NCBI GenBank assembly: GCA_021204605.1
Contig: JAJPZD010000183.1
Location: 1,118 to 42,585 of the forward strand
Direction: 5' to 3'
From: Prevotella sp.
GTDB lineage: Bacteria; Bacteroidota; Bacteroidia; Bacteroidales; Bacteroidaceae
DNA: 41,468 bases
Below the pieces are notes generated by a model that saw only the letters and a list, made by a program, of their open reading frames with translations, did not search any database and was not told the DNA's origin. Positions 1-8,764 of the stretch are shown piece after piece. Numbering within the stretch: position 1 is the first letter of the stretch; every line of letters begins with the position of its first letter. The position numbers and the translations under genes are program-made.

Positions 1-89
1 GTATTTTCTAACTTTAAATTAAGAAAATTATATTTTTTTCAAAGAAAAAGTTCACTTCACCCACAAAATAAAAGTTAGCAATTAAAAGT
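1..89. other. Short non-coding edge, AT-rich
   Basis: This stretch lies just past the 3' end of the minus-strand beta-helix gene. It is AT-rich and holds a 7-bp inverted repeat (ATTTTCT at 3-9 and AGAAAAT at 22-28) without a convincing run of T. It may be part of a 3' untranslated region. I see no gene in it. Confidence 0.4.
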
Positions 90-3000
90 TTACTTTAATC
101 TTTCGAGCCAGAAGGCCTCGTCTTTCCCATCGTCAACCTTGATGTTGTATTTGTCCTTGATGCCGATGCTTTTCTTGGCGGTGGAGACCTCACCGCTGTC
201 GATGTCCACGGTATGTATGCGGTAAGTGCCGGGTTGTATTTCAAGGCCATGAATGGGCACGCCGTGTGAATAGACGAGGTAACCCACATCGGGATCGCCG
301 ATGACCAAAATGTCGGAGCCGCCCTCCCCGCTGACATGATTCATCCTCACGATGTCGGAGAGCAGTTTCTCGTCGTTGATCTTCACATTAGGGCAGGAGC
401 CGCCTGCCATGAGGACAGCCCAGCCAAAGGGCTCATAGTTTTCAGAGTAGTAGGTAACCGCCTTGCCAGGGTACCGGGAGCGGTATTCGTTGACGGAGTT
501 GTATATTTCGGCAAAGCCGACATCGCCGATGAGGATTTTGCGTTTCAGTTGTCGTAGCGCCATATTGGTGCCTGCTGCTGGGGCGAAAATGCTGTCGGTG
601 TTGTAATGCCAATAACGGATGTCGATAATGTCCACCACTTTAGATAATAAGGTATCAGCAAGTATGGCATCCTGAGCATCTTTAGTGCAACTGAGTGCTA
701 TCATGGGGTGGAGGCCAGTCTGTTGCTCCCATTCAGCCACTGTCTCAAGCCAGAAGCGGACGAAATGCAGAGGCCCGGTGTATTCCTCGCTGGTAAGCTG
801 GATAACGTTGTCGTTATCCCTGAAATTATCGAGGCACTGTCGGATATACTGTTTATGTAGCGGCACGAGGACACTGTCGGTAACGTCGTAAAACTGTTCC
901 GCCATGAAGATACGCTTGTCGCCTGTGAAGGGCACAGGCTCAGGGAAGTCGGTGTTGTTCACATTGTTCACGGGGCGCCAAGGGCAGTCAACCCAGTGTG
1001 CCCCCGCCTCAAGGATGTTGTGCTGGAAATAGTTTTGGTGGAACAACAGCTTGCCCTGTTCCCCGCCTTTTTGGGCATATTCTTTCAGTCGTGCCCAGTA
1101 CCACCTGTTAGGTTTTGTAAGGTCATAAAGAGAAAGGCCGTCCCAAGCCTTGCCATTGCCTGTGCGGGCGAAGGGCTGCTCATAGAAAGGAGCCCACACA
1201 TCACCGTCTGCGCGGCTGACCCTCTCATGGTCTGTGCGTCGCAGGTCATACCACAGGCCATAGTTATGGTCAAGCATACAATAGTTTTTGTTGACGAGGA
1301 AGTTCACCACTACATCTATGCGGTCGGTGAGGCCCGTGCCCTCACGCCCCGGCACGAAGCGCGTTATGGCCGGTTTGGCGCCTTTTCTTAGGAAGCTGTC
1401 CTTCACCCTGCCGTTCCACCAGGGGATATGGTATCTGTTGCCCACGATGAGTTTACCGTCGAAAGTGATATGCCCGTCAGTTACGCCGAACACATGTGGG
1501 GGCTCATCATCCACATTGTCGAAGACTCCCTCTGTGAGGTCGTTCACGCTCAACAAGCTGTCTGGGTCGGTGCTTGCGGTGTAAGGAATGGAATCTATCC
1601 ACGCCTCCATGGTAAGACGCGGCTCCTCAAGCGACAGTTGCGCCAACTCCTGTGCGACATCAAGGTCAGGTGTACTTGGCACATTTGTGTTCAAGGGGAG
1701 CAGGTAGCCCTCTATTGTATTTTCACCCATGCGTTTTTTCAACTGAGAATAGAAAAGGCTGCGCGGTGAGACATGGTCGTTGCTGGAAGACCACTTGCCG
1801 TTGCCGGTGAGCATTCCCCAGCACCCGTTGGCACTGTTCTGGTCGTCGATGTCAGGCGAGTAGCAATAGATAGCGGAGCCGGTACACTGCCACAGCATAC
1901 TGTTGGCGGTGTTCCAGCCGGTGCCAAACTGGAACTGCTCAAGGTTTCTGAAACTTATATTGTTGCCCTCTATGTTCACGATGTCGAAGAGCAGTCCTGC
2001 CGCCCACGAGCCGATGCTGCCACTGAAACCGAGAGCGCCATCTGCCTCACACTGCACGAAAGCGTTAGGACCCGCCGCACAGAAACCCGCCGCAAAGTCG
2101 TGCATTCCCTCGTGCGACACGCAGCGTTGGAACAGCGTCTGTTGTCCTCTGGTAAAGAACACGTTTCTGCGCCAGCCTCCGATTTCAGAAATGGGGTCTT
2201 TTGCGATACAGTTTTCTACGGTTATGCGGCTTGCTCCCATCTGCAGGTTTACCACGGAACCGGCAAAATGGCTGAAATTGATACGCCTTACCCAGCAGTC
2301 GCGGGCGTTCTCCATCCAGATACCATCCCAGCAGTGGTCCTCGTCCATTGCGTTAGTGGCATGATAATCGGAGGAAAGAGTGAGGTTCTCAACCCCACAT
2401 TCGGTAATCTCCGCCTCATTATGCCCGGTGATGAGAAAGCCGCCGCCCCACCTTGAGTCTAAGGTGGTGGTGATAGGAGAGTCGATAATGATACTGTCCC
2501 CTTGTATGGCTACAATGGTCCTTTCCCACGTGATATCGATGTCGCCCGGTTTCCACCCTGTATAGTCAAGTCCACCTCCATAGTCGTTGCAGCCAAGCTG
2601 GAAAATCCAGTCCTCCGTTGACGGGCGCACAAGACGTATCCTGTCGCCCTCCTGAAGTCCCTCGGTAGTCTCCAAGCCGATTATCACAGAACCGGCAGGC
2701 ACTTTCTTGTCGGTTACGGCAATGGTATCTCCGCCTGTCATTTCCCAGCTGCCCTCGATATATAGCAGCGCGCCGCGGTCAACGCCGCGTTTTACAATGA
2801 TAGTCTTGTTTCTGCTTGTGCCTCTTACGACAATGCCGGAAGCCTTTATCCTAAGCGGCTCTGCGATGTAGAAGACGCCCTCGCCGAGCAGCACTGCACC
2901 CCTGTGCCCGCAACTGTCAGCCTCGAGCGAAGCCACATAGTCGATGGCTCGCTGCAACACATCATGGCAGTCGCCATTGCGCGCGCTGACATAGATGACG

Positions 3001-3161
3001 TTATCCACGTCTGGGATGGCTATTTCTGAAGCGTGGTAGCCACAGGAGGAGTAGTCCATGGGAATATAAGGCTGTTTTTTCTCTGCCGCAAGGATGTTGA
3101 GGCAAAGGAAAGCAGAGAAGAGAAGCACCGCGAGAGAGCGGCAGGCGAGCATTATTTTCAT
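90..3161 (-). CDS. Secreted right-handed beta-helix protein with uncharacterised C-terminal module
   Basis: A 1023-residue exported protein. Residues 1-25 form a signal peptide ending at ILA-AE. About residues 50-440 look like a pectate-lyase-type right-handed beta-helix: a GVFYIAEPLRI segment early on, then repeated short strands such as ITVENCIAKDP and ISFRNLEQF. A linker leads to a second half (about 565-1023) rich in Trp, Tyr and His, with GNRYHIPWWNGR and, near residue 790, TSEEYTGPLHF followed by FWLETVAEWE. This half looks like an alpha/beta, possibly TIM-barrel, module. It resembles DUF6298-type domains that I recall behind beta-helices in Bacteroidetes, but I cannot confirm that. The protein probably acts on a plant or host polysaccharide outside the cytoplasm. 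It lies 183 bases downstream of a GH2 gene on the same strand and is probably co-expressed with it. Substrate and reaction cannot be read from the sequence. Confidence 0.75.
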   Translation of the reverse strand: MKIMLACRSLAVLLFSAFLCLNILAAEKKQPYIPMDYSSCGYHASEIAIPDVDNVIYVSARNGDCHDVLQRAIDYVASLEADSCGHRGAVLLGEGVFYIAEPLRIKASGIVVRGTSRNKTIIVKRGVDRGALLYIEGSWEMTGGDTIAVTDKKVPAGSVIIGLETTEGLQEGDRIRLVRPSTEDWIFQLGCNDYGGGLDYTGWKPGDIDITWERTIVAIQGDSIIIDSPITTTLDSRWGGGFLITGHNEAEITECGVENLTLSSDYHATNAMDEDHCWDGIWMENARDCWVRRINFSHFAGSVVNLQMGASRITVENCIAKDPISEIGGWRRNVFFTRGQQTLFQRCVSHEGMHDFAAGFCAAGPNAFVQCEADGALGFSGSIGSWAAGLLFDIVNIEGNNISFRNLEQFQFGTGWNTANSMLWQCTGSAIYCYSPDIDDQNSANGCWGMLTGNGKWSSSNDHVSPRSLFYSQLKKRMGENTIEGYLLPLNTNVPSTPDLDVAQELAQLSLEEPRLTMEAWIDSIPYTASTDPDSLLSVNDLTEGVFDNVDDEPPHVFGVTDGHITFDGKLIVGNRYHIPWWNGRVKDSFLRKGAKPAITRFVPGREGTGLTDRIDVVVNFLVNKNYCMLDHNYGLWYDLRRTDHERVSRADGDVWAPFYEQPFARTGNGKAWDGLSLYDLTKPNRWYWARLKEYAQKGGEQGKLLFHQNYFQHNILEAGAHWVDCPWRPVNNVNNTDFPEPVPFTGDKRIFMAEQFYDVTDSVLVPLHKQYIRQCLDNFRDNDNVIQLTSEEYTGPLHFVRFWLETVAEWEQQTGLHPMIALSCTKDAQDAILADTLLSKVVDIIDIRYWHYNTDSIFAPAAGTNMALRQLKRKILIGDVGFAEIYNSVNEYRSRYPGKAVTYYSENYEPFGWAVLMAGGSCPNVKINDEKLLSDIVRMNHVSGEGGSDILVIGDPDVGYLVYSHGVPIHGLEIQPGTYRIHTVDIDSGEVSTAKKSIGIKDKYNIKVDDGKDEAFWLERLK

Positions 3162-3244
3162 AGAATTGAGTAACTTATATCGTCAAGGAATGACATTCTT
3201 TGAATAAACAACGCCGATTTCTTTCGATTATGCATATTTAAATG

Positions 3245-3252
3245 CAAAATTA
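3245..3252 (-). promoter_or_regulatory. Possible -7 box upstream of the beta-helix gene
   Basis: On the minus strand this reads TAATTTTG, matching the Bacteroides -7 consensus TAnnTTTG, about 84 bases before the start codon. There is no TTTG at the right distance upstream, so the gene may instead depend on read-through from the GH2 gene. Confidence 0.3.
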
Positions 3253-3344
3253 TTTAATCTCTTTCAAACGAGGATTGATTATAAAGTTAAAAATTTTGAA
3301 AAAGCCACCATAGCCAACCCACAAAGGGATGGAGGAAAATATGA

Positions 3345-5741
3345 TTATTCCACGGTTATCGGGAGCGTGGCATCAGGAAGGCCATCGGCACTGACAGTCA
3401 ATGTGGCGGTGCCTTTGGTGTTACCCTCCACGATAGCCACAAGCTGTCCGTTGAACAGAGGCATGCGTGTGGAGTTGAACGTTACGAGAGATGTGGCATC
3501 CCCGTTGCAGGCGGCACGGAACGAGCCGGCGCCGGAGACATTGAATGTAAGCATGTTGTCGGCCACAGGGCAGGTGTTGCCGTCTTTGTCTTTCATCGTC
3601 ACGGTAACAAACGAGAGGTCATGGCCTTTCGAGGAGATGACGTCGCGGTCAGCCACAAGCTCGAGGTGGTCGGGCTGCCCTGCCGTATTGACTATCTGAG
3701 TGTCAGCCACATTGCCCTTCTCGTCGTAAGCCACCACTTTGAGCTCGCCCGGCTCATAAAGCACATCGTTCCAGCGCAGACGGTAGCGGTCAAGGCGCGA
3801 TGACTTGTCGAAAAACTTGCGCCCATAGCTCTTGCCGTTCACGAAGAGCTCTGCGGAGGGGTAAGACGTATAACAATACACCGGCGTCACTTCCCCTTCC
3901 CTGCCCTGCCAGTTCCAGTGTGGCAACAGGTGGAGTGTAGGCGTATCCTTGCGCCAATGACTGCGGTAGAGCCAGTAGCGGTCCTTGGGCAGTCCGGCAA
4001 GGTCGCAGATGCCGAAATAGCTGGAGCGGGATGGCCAATACTCATCGTAAGGCGTCGGCTCACCGAGATAGTCGAAGCCCGTCCAGACGAACTCGCCGAT
4101 CACCCACTTGCGGTCGTCCTGCATCTGCCAGTCGTCATCAGGGAGGTTGCTCCAGGTGCAATACTCAGTATCATAACTTGAGCACTGTCCATCGGGATAA
4201 ACCGCCCAGTCAGAAACGTTGACAGGAAACTTGTAAACGCCACGTGAGCTTACCGTAGAGGCTGTCTCGCTGCCAAGCAGGAAACCCTGCGGCAACTGTT
4301 TGATATTACTGTCATATTTATGTACACGGTAGTTGAAACCCGGTATGTCCATCACCTGGGCGAAACCCGACTTGAGAGCCTCGTCGGGGCGGTCCATGCC
4401 CTGCGTGACAGGGCGTGTAGGGTCCAACTGGTGGCAGAGGTCCTGCAAGTGGCGTGAGATCTCGCGCCCCTCCTCGCTCCACTGCTCAGGGATTTCATTG
4501 CCTATGCTCCACATCACAATACAAGGGTGGTTGCGGTGGTTGAGCACGAGGTTTGTGATATCTTTGTCTGCCCAGTCGTTGAAGAAACGCGCATAACCGT
4601 TAGCGCACTTTGGGTATATCCACATGTCGAAACTCTCCGCCATCACCATCATACCCATCGAGTCGCACACCTCCATCTGCAAGGAGGAGGGCATATTGTG
4701 CGAGGTGCGTATGGCATCACAGCCCATCTCCTTCATCATCCTCACCTGCCTGATGATAGCAGCCTTGTTGACGGCGGCCCCAAGAGGACCGAGGTCATGG
4801 TGTAGGCAGACACCTTTTATCTTGCGTGTAACGCCATTGAGCTGGAAGCCGTTTTTCGCCGAGACAGAAACGGTGCGGATACCCACATGCTGAGTAGTCT
4901 GGTCAACTATGTTTCCATCCTTGCTGACACTCGTAACAAGAGAGTAGAGGTAAGGCGATTCTGGCGACCAGAGGTTAGGATTGGAGACAGTCATGGCAGC
5001 CGTTGCACAACCGTTGTCGTCGATGTTGCTTGTAGAGGTTGCCACCTCATTGCCGTCATTATCCAAAAGCCGTGTTGTAACGGTGATGTTGTCGATACCC
5101 TCAAAGCCATGCAGTTGAGTAGCCACACTGACATTCGCCTTCTTGTTGTCAGCCGAAACAGTGCGGAACCAACTGCCCCACGTGTCAATGCTCACGGCAC
5201 CGGTAAGGATGAGTTTCACAGGGCGGAAAAGACCGCCGCCAGGATACCAGCGGCTGCTTTCCTCCACATTTTTTAGGCTCACCTCGATTACATTATCGCC
5301 TTTGTGCAGGAATGGCGTGGCATCGATGCGGAACGCATTGTAGCCGTAAGCCCAGTAGCCGGCAACACTGCCGTTGATAGAGACCGTAGGCTCGCTCATG
5401 GCACCATCGAACAGCAGCTCTGCGTTGGCAGGGGCATCATCCAACCGTATCTTAGTGGTGTAATAGCCCTTGCCTATCCAGGGCAATGCACCGGAGCGTC
5501 CTGACTTCTCCGTCTTTTCTGTCTCGCCATTCTGCTCTATGGCGACACACTGCAAGTCCCAGGCCTTGTCGAAGGGTCCGTTGATGGCCCAGTCGTGCGG
5601 CACAGAGACGTATTGCCAGCTCATGCTGTCGCGTGAGAACAGCCAGTTGTCAGAAAGAGTTATCTCCTTTCGCTGTTGTGCGGAACAAAACACCGTTGCC
5701 AAAAGGCAAATAGTGAATATTGTAAATATTTTCTGTCTCAT
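3345..5741 (-). CDS. Secreted GH2-family beta-galactosidase-like glycoside hydrolase
   Basis: A 798-residue glycoside hydrolase of family 2, which cleaves terminal beta-linked sugars (often galactose) with retention of configuration. Residues 1-21 are a signal peptide (FCSA-QQ), so it acts in the periplasm or at the surface. The order is a sugar-binding jelly roll (about 25-180, with the RWYPGGGLFRPV signature), an immunoglobulin-like domain (about 185-290), and a TIM barrel (about 295-590). The barrel carries the acid/base Glu416 in WSIGNEIPEQ and the probable nucleophile Glu492 in LLGSETAS. The last 200 residues look like DUF4982 plus a further beta-sandwich domain. Length fits Bacteroidetes secreted GH2 enzymes. 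It sits upstream of the beta-helix protein gene on the same strand. Exact substrate is not readable; beta-galactosidase is the family default. Confidence 0.88.
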   Translation of the reverse strand: MRQKIFTIFTICLLATVFCSAQQRKEITLSDNWLFSRDSMSWQYVSVPHDWAINGPFDKAWDLQCVAIEQNGETEKTEKSGRSGALPWIGKGYYTTKIRLDDAPANAELLFDGAMSEPTVSINGSVAGYWAYGYNAFRIDATPFLHKGDNVIEVSLKNVEESSRWYPGGGLFRPVKLILTGAVSIDTWGSWFRTVSADNKKANVSVATQLHGFEGIDNITVTTRLLDNDGNEVATSTSNIDDNGCATAAMTVSNPNLWSPESPYLYSLVTSVSKDGNIVDQTTQHVGIRTVSVSAKNGFQLNGVTRKIKGVCLHHDLGPLGAAVNKAAIIRQVRMMKEMGCDAIRTSHNMPSSLQMEVCDSMGMMVMAESFDMWIYPKCANGYARFFNDWADKDITNLVLNHRNHPCIVMWSIGNEIPEQWSEEGREISRHLQDLCHQLDPTRPVTQGMDRPDEALKSGFAQVMDIPGFNYRVHKYDSNIKQLPQGFLLGSETASTVSSRGVYKFPVNVSDWAVYPDGQCSSYDTEYCTWSNLPDDDWQMQDDRKWVIGEFVWTGFDYLGEPTPYDEYWPSRSSYFGICDLAGLPKDRYWLYRSHWRKDTPTLHLLPHWNWQGREGEVTPVYCYTSYPSAELFVNGKSYGRKFFDKSSRLDRYRLRWNDVLYEPGELKVVAYDEKGNVADTQIVNTAGQPDHLELVADRDVISSKGHDLSFVTVTMKDKDGNTCPVADNMLTFNVSGAGSFRAACNGDATSLVTFNSTRMPLFNGQLVAIVEGNTKGTATLTVSADGLPDATLPITVE

Positions 5742-5784
5742 AGTTTTATAGATTTAATTCTTTTCATTTTCATTTGATATACAT

Positions 5785-5802
5785 TCGTTCTTTTGAGAAC
5801 GA
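5785..5802. repeat. Perfect 7-bp palindrome upstream of the GH2 gene
   Basis: TCGTTCT-TTTG-AGAACGA is a perfect inverted repeat with a four-base spacer, 44 bases upstream of the GH2 start codon. It has no T-run on either strand, so it is not a normal intrinsic terminator for waaA. It could be an operator or a leader hairpin. The 137-base gap contains no TAnnTTTG box on the GH2 strand. Confidence 0.35.
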
Positions 5803-5878
5803 GCGGACATAATAAATTATATCCCACATTGGGTGACATGTCCCTACCCTTTGCTGAACATTTGCTAATGTCAACCAC

Positions 5879-7096
5879 TTACAGTCCGACGGCGGACAAG
5901 ATCCTGTCGGTGGCGCCAGCCTTGCTGTTGACATAGTTGGCGGATTTACTGCCATCCATCTTCCGGAGGCTGTCATCGGCGATGTAAGCATCCATAATGC
6001 GCTCAAAGTGCTCATAACAGTCTATCTGGTGCCCACCGCCGGAAACGAGCAGGTCGCGCGCCTCCTGGAAACGCTGGTTGTTGGGACCGAAGATCACCGG
6101 CACGCCCCACACTGCGGCTTCGAGGACGTTGTGGATGCCCACGCCGAAGCCACCGCCTATGTAAGTTACGTCTCCATATCCATAGATACTCGAAAGCAGG
6201 CCGAAACAGTCGATTATGAGACAGCGTATGTTTTTTACGTTGTGCTCTGTCGCCTCGGTATAGCGTATGGCATCACATCGCAGAAGCGAAAGTATCTGCT
6301 GTATCCTGTCGTTACCTATCAAGTGAGGTGCGATAATCATTTTCCACTCTGGATGGCTGTTGAAGTAACGGATAAATATCTCCTCGTCGGGAAGCCAGCT
6401 GCTGCCGGCGATGAACACCCTGCTGTCGTGCTTGAAAGCCTCGACGACAGGCAGTTGCATTGCTTGAGCCTTTATCTGTATCACCCTGTCGAAACGTGTG
6501 TCGCCGGTGATATCTACATTGGTGATACCCAATGTGGCGAGCAGTTGCCTGCTTGCCTCGTTTTGCACGAAGAAACGTGTGAAACAGTTGAGCACCCTCC
6601 GGTAGTCATGCCCATACCACCGGAAGAAGATCTGTTTGGGACGGAAAATGCTGCTGACACTGTAAACCGGGATATTCCTGCATTGAAGAAGCCTGAGATA
6701 ATTCCACCAGAACTCATACTTGATGAAGAAAGCCACCTCAATATTTACCATGTCGAGAAATTTCCTCGCCCAGAAACATGTGTCAAGGGGCAAGTAGCAT
6801 ATAACATCGGCACCCTCATAATTCTTTCTCACCTCATAACCAGAAGGCGAGAAGAAAGTGAGCAGTATTTTGTATTGTGGATGCTCCCTGCGCAGACGCT
6901 CCATAATAGGACGTCCCTGCTCAAACTCACCAAGGGAGGAGGCGTGAAACCAGGCGTATCGGGCATTTGGATCGGCTTTCTGCCTTAGGATTTTGAAAGC
7001 TGCTCTTTCGCCCTTCCACATCTTCCTTGCCTTTTCCTTGAAAAGGCTGACTATGAAGACCCCTGCGGTGTATAGACAAATAAAAATTTGATACAT
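5879..7096 (-). CDS. waaA: 3-deoxy-D-manno-octulosonic acid (KDO) transferase
   Basis: This 405-residue enzyme transfers KDO from CMP-KDO to the lipid A precursor at the inner face of the inner membrane, starting the lipopolysaccharide core. It has a hydrophobic N-terminal anchor (about 1-18), then the conserved HASSLGEFEQGRP segment that carries the catalytic glutamate, and FFIKYEFWWN. The C-terminal half is a GT-B fold with VTYIGGGFGVGIHNVLEAAVWGVPVIFGP, a nucleotide-sugar binding motif, of which the G-rich part is diagnostic. Length is a little short of the 420-430 typical in Proteobacteria but normal for Bacteroidetes. It starts 17 bases after gltX and is probably co-transcribed with it. 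Confidence 0.93.
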   Translation of the reverse strand: MYQIFICLYTAGVFIVSLFKEKARKMWKGERAAFKILRQKADPNARYAWFHASSLGEFEQGRPIMERLRREHPQYKILLTFFSPSGYEVRKNYEGADVICYLPLDTCFWARKFLDMVNIEVAFFIKYEFWWNYLRLLQCRNIPVYSVSSIFRPKQIFFRWYGHDYRRVLNCFTRFFVQNEASRQLLATLGITNVDITGDTRFDRVIQIKAQAMQLPVVEAFKHDSRVFIAGSSWLPDEEIFIRYFNSHPEWKMIIAPHLIGNDRIQQILSLLRCDAIRYTEATEHNVKNIRCLIIDCFGLLSSIYGYGDVTYIGGGFGVGIHNVLEAAVWGVPVIFGPNNQRFQEARDLLVSGGGHQIDCYEHFERIMDAYIADDSLRKMDGSKSANYVNSKAGATDRILSAVGL

Positions 7097-7113
7097 CGAC
7101 GGTAATAAATTCC

Positions 7114-8637
7114 TTATGCTTTAATAGCGGTGATGGCCTTGCTGAGCCGCCTCAATGTCTCCTCTTTGCCTAAGAATGACGAGATGTCGAACATGCCGGG
7201 ACCCTTGCCGATGCCCACGAGGGCAAGGCGGAATGCGTTCATCACGTCTCCAAGCTTGTAGCCGTTTTCCTCTATCCAAGTCATAACAGCCTTCTCCTGA
7301 GCCTCTATCGAGAAGTCATCCTGACGTGCAAGGAGGTCGGCAAGCTCGCTCATGACCTGCGGCGAGTCGGTTTTCCAGCGTTTCTTCACTGTTTTCTCAT
7401 CGTATTCGGTAGGCGGGACGAAAAAGAAGGAGCACAGCGGCCACAACTCCTTGACGAAGCTGACGCGGTCTTTCATCATCGAGACCACTTTCACTATGCG
7501 CTCCATAGGCTCATCGATGCCGTTTCCCACGACGATGGGAGCGAAGAGGTTGGCTATCTCCTCGTTGCTTTTCTTAAGGATATACTCATGGTTGAACCAG
7601 ATGGCTTTCTGGAAGTCGAAACGCGCACCCGACTTGTTGCACTTGGCGATGTCAAACTGCTCCACAAGCTCATCGAGGGAGAAGATCTCCTGCTCCGTAC
7701 CTGGGTTCCAGCCCAACAAGGCAAGGAAATTGATCACCGCCTCCGGAAAATAGCCTTGCTCGCGGAAACCGGTGGAAGTCTCCCCTGTCTTAGGGTCGAT
7801 CCATTCGAGTGGAAACACAGGGAAGCCGAGACGGTCGCCGTCGCGCTTGCTGAGCTTCCCCTTGCCATCGGGTTTAAGCAGGAGAGGCAGGTGCGCGAAC
7901 TGCGGCATGGTGTCCTGCCAGCCGAGTGCTCTGTAAAGGAGCACGTGCAGAGGTGCGCTGGGCAGCCATTCCTCTCCGCGTATCACATGAGTAATCTCCA
8001 TGAGGTGGTCGTCAACGATATTGGCAAGGTGGTATGTAGGCAGCTCGTCGGCACTCTTGTAAAGCACCTTGTCGTCGATGACATCGCTTTTGACCCTGAC
8101 ATCCCCACGTATAAGGTCGTGAACAAGAACCTCCTCACCAGGCTGTATTTTGAAACGCACCACATACTGCTTGCCATCAGCGATAAGGCTTTCGGTCTCC
8201 TCTTTGGAGAGAGTCAGGGAGTTGCGCATGATGCCACGTGTCGAGGAGTCATACTGGAAGTTTTTTATCTCATTGCGCTTGGCGTCCAGCTCCTCTGGGG
8301 TATCGAATGCCACGTAAGCCTTTCCCTCGTCGAGCAGTTGGTCAACATATTTCTTATAGATATGTCTCCGCTCACTCTGCCTGTAAGGGCCATTCTTGCC
8401 TCCGATGCCCACGCCCTCGTCGAACTTGATGCCGAGCCAGCGCAAGGCATCGATGATATATTCCTCCGCACCGGGCACGAAACGGTGAGAATCTGTGTCC
8501 TCGATTCTGAAGATGAAGTCGCCATGATGCTGTCGTGCGAAGAGGTAATTATACAATGCGGTACGGACACCACCTATATGCAGAGGCCCTGTAGGACTTG
8601 GCGCAAAGCGCACTTTTACTTTTCTGTTTTCCTCCAT
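7114..8637 (-). CDS. gltX: Glutamate--tRNA ligase
   Basis: Class I aminoacyl-tRNA synthetase that charges tRNA-Glu in the cytoplasm. The 507-residue product starts MEENRKVKVRFAPSPTGPLH; the HIGH motif is HIGG and the KMSKS motif is KLSKR. The reading frame stays open for another 51 codons upstream (to 8790), but that extension overlaps the divergent neighbour and the family begins right before the VRFAPSPTG strand, so I place the start at 8637. Length agrees with bacterial GluRS. waaA follows 17 bases downstream in the same direction. Confidence 0.96.
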   Translation of the reverse strand: MEENRKVKVRFAPSPTGPLHIGGVRTALYNYLFARQHHGDFIFRIEDTDSHRFVPGAEEYIIDALRWLGIKFDEGVGIGGKNGPYRQSERRHIYKKYVDQLLDEGKAYVAFDTPEELDAKRNEIKNFQYDSSTRGIMRNSLTLSKEETESLIADGKQYVVRFKIQPGEEVLVHDLIRGDVRVKSDVIDDKVLYKSADELPTYHLANIVDDHLMEITHVIRGEEWLPSAPLHVLLYRALGWQDTMPQFAHLPLLLKPDGKGKLSKRDGDRLGFPVFPLEWIDPKTGETSTGFREQGYFPEAVINFLALLGWNPGTEQEIFSLDELVEQFDIAKCNKSGARFDFQKAIWFNHEYILKKSNEEIANLFAPIVVGNGIDEPMERIVKVVSMMKDRVSFVKELWPLCSFFFVPPTEYDEKTVKKRWKTDSPQVMSELADLLARQDDFSIEAQEKAVMTWIEENGYKLGDVMNAFRLALVGIGKGPGMFDISSFLGKEETLRRLSKAITAIKA

Positions 8638-8687
8638 AAAGCAATAATCATTCAGGCACAAATTAAAGTGCCTTGTATATTTTTGTG

Positions 8688-8695
8688 CAAATTTA
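8688..8695 (-). promoter_or_regulatory. Probable -7 box for gltX-waaA
   Basis: On the minus strand this is TAAATTTG, an exact match to TAnnTTTG, giving a transcript start roughly 40-45 bases before the gltX start codon. The TTTG upstream (8709-8712) is only 13 bases away, closer than the usual 19-20, so the -33 part is doubtful. Confidence 0.45.
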
Positions 8696-8764
8696 CAATC
8701 TTTTTTTTCAAAGTGGAGTATTTTTTTACTATTTTCGCAGACTGATGTAGAAACAAAAGAGAAA

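Noticed and set aside
90..5741. A complete polysaccharide utilisation locus
   Set aside because: Only two secreted enzymes are present; no SusC/SusD pair or hybrid two-component or sigma regulator lies beside them. The TonB receptor at 12078 is not SusC-like and the GH28 gene is 33 kb away.
7588..8745. Long plus-strand open frame opposite gltX (385 codons), and a similar one at 6008-6988 opposite waaA
   Set aside because: Both lie wholly within confident genes on the other strand and show no domain features.
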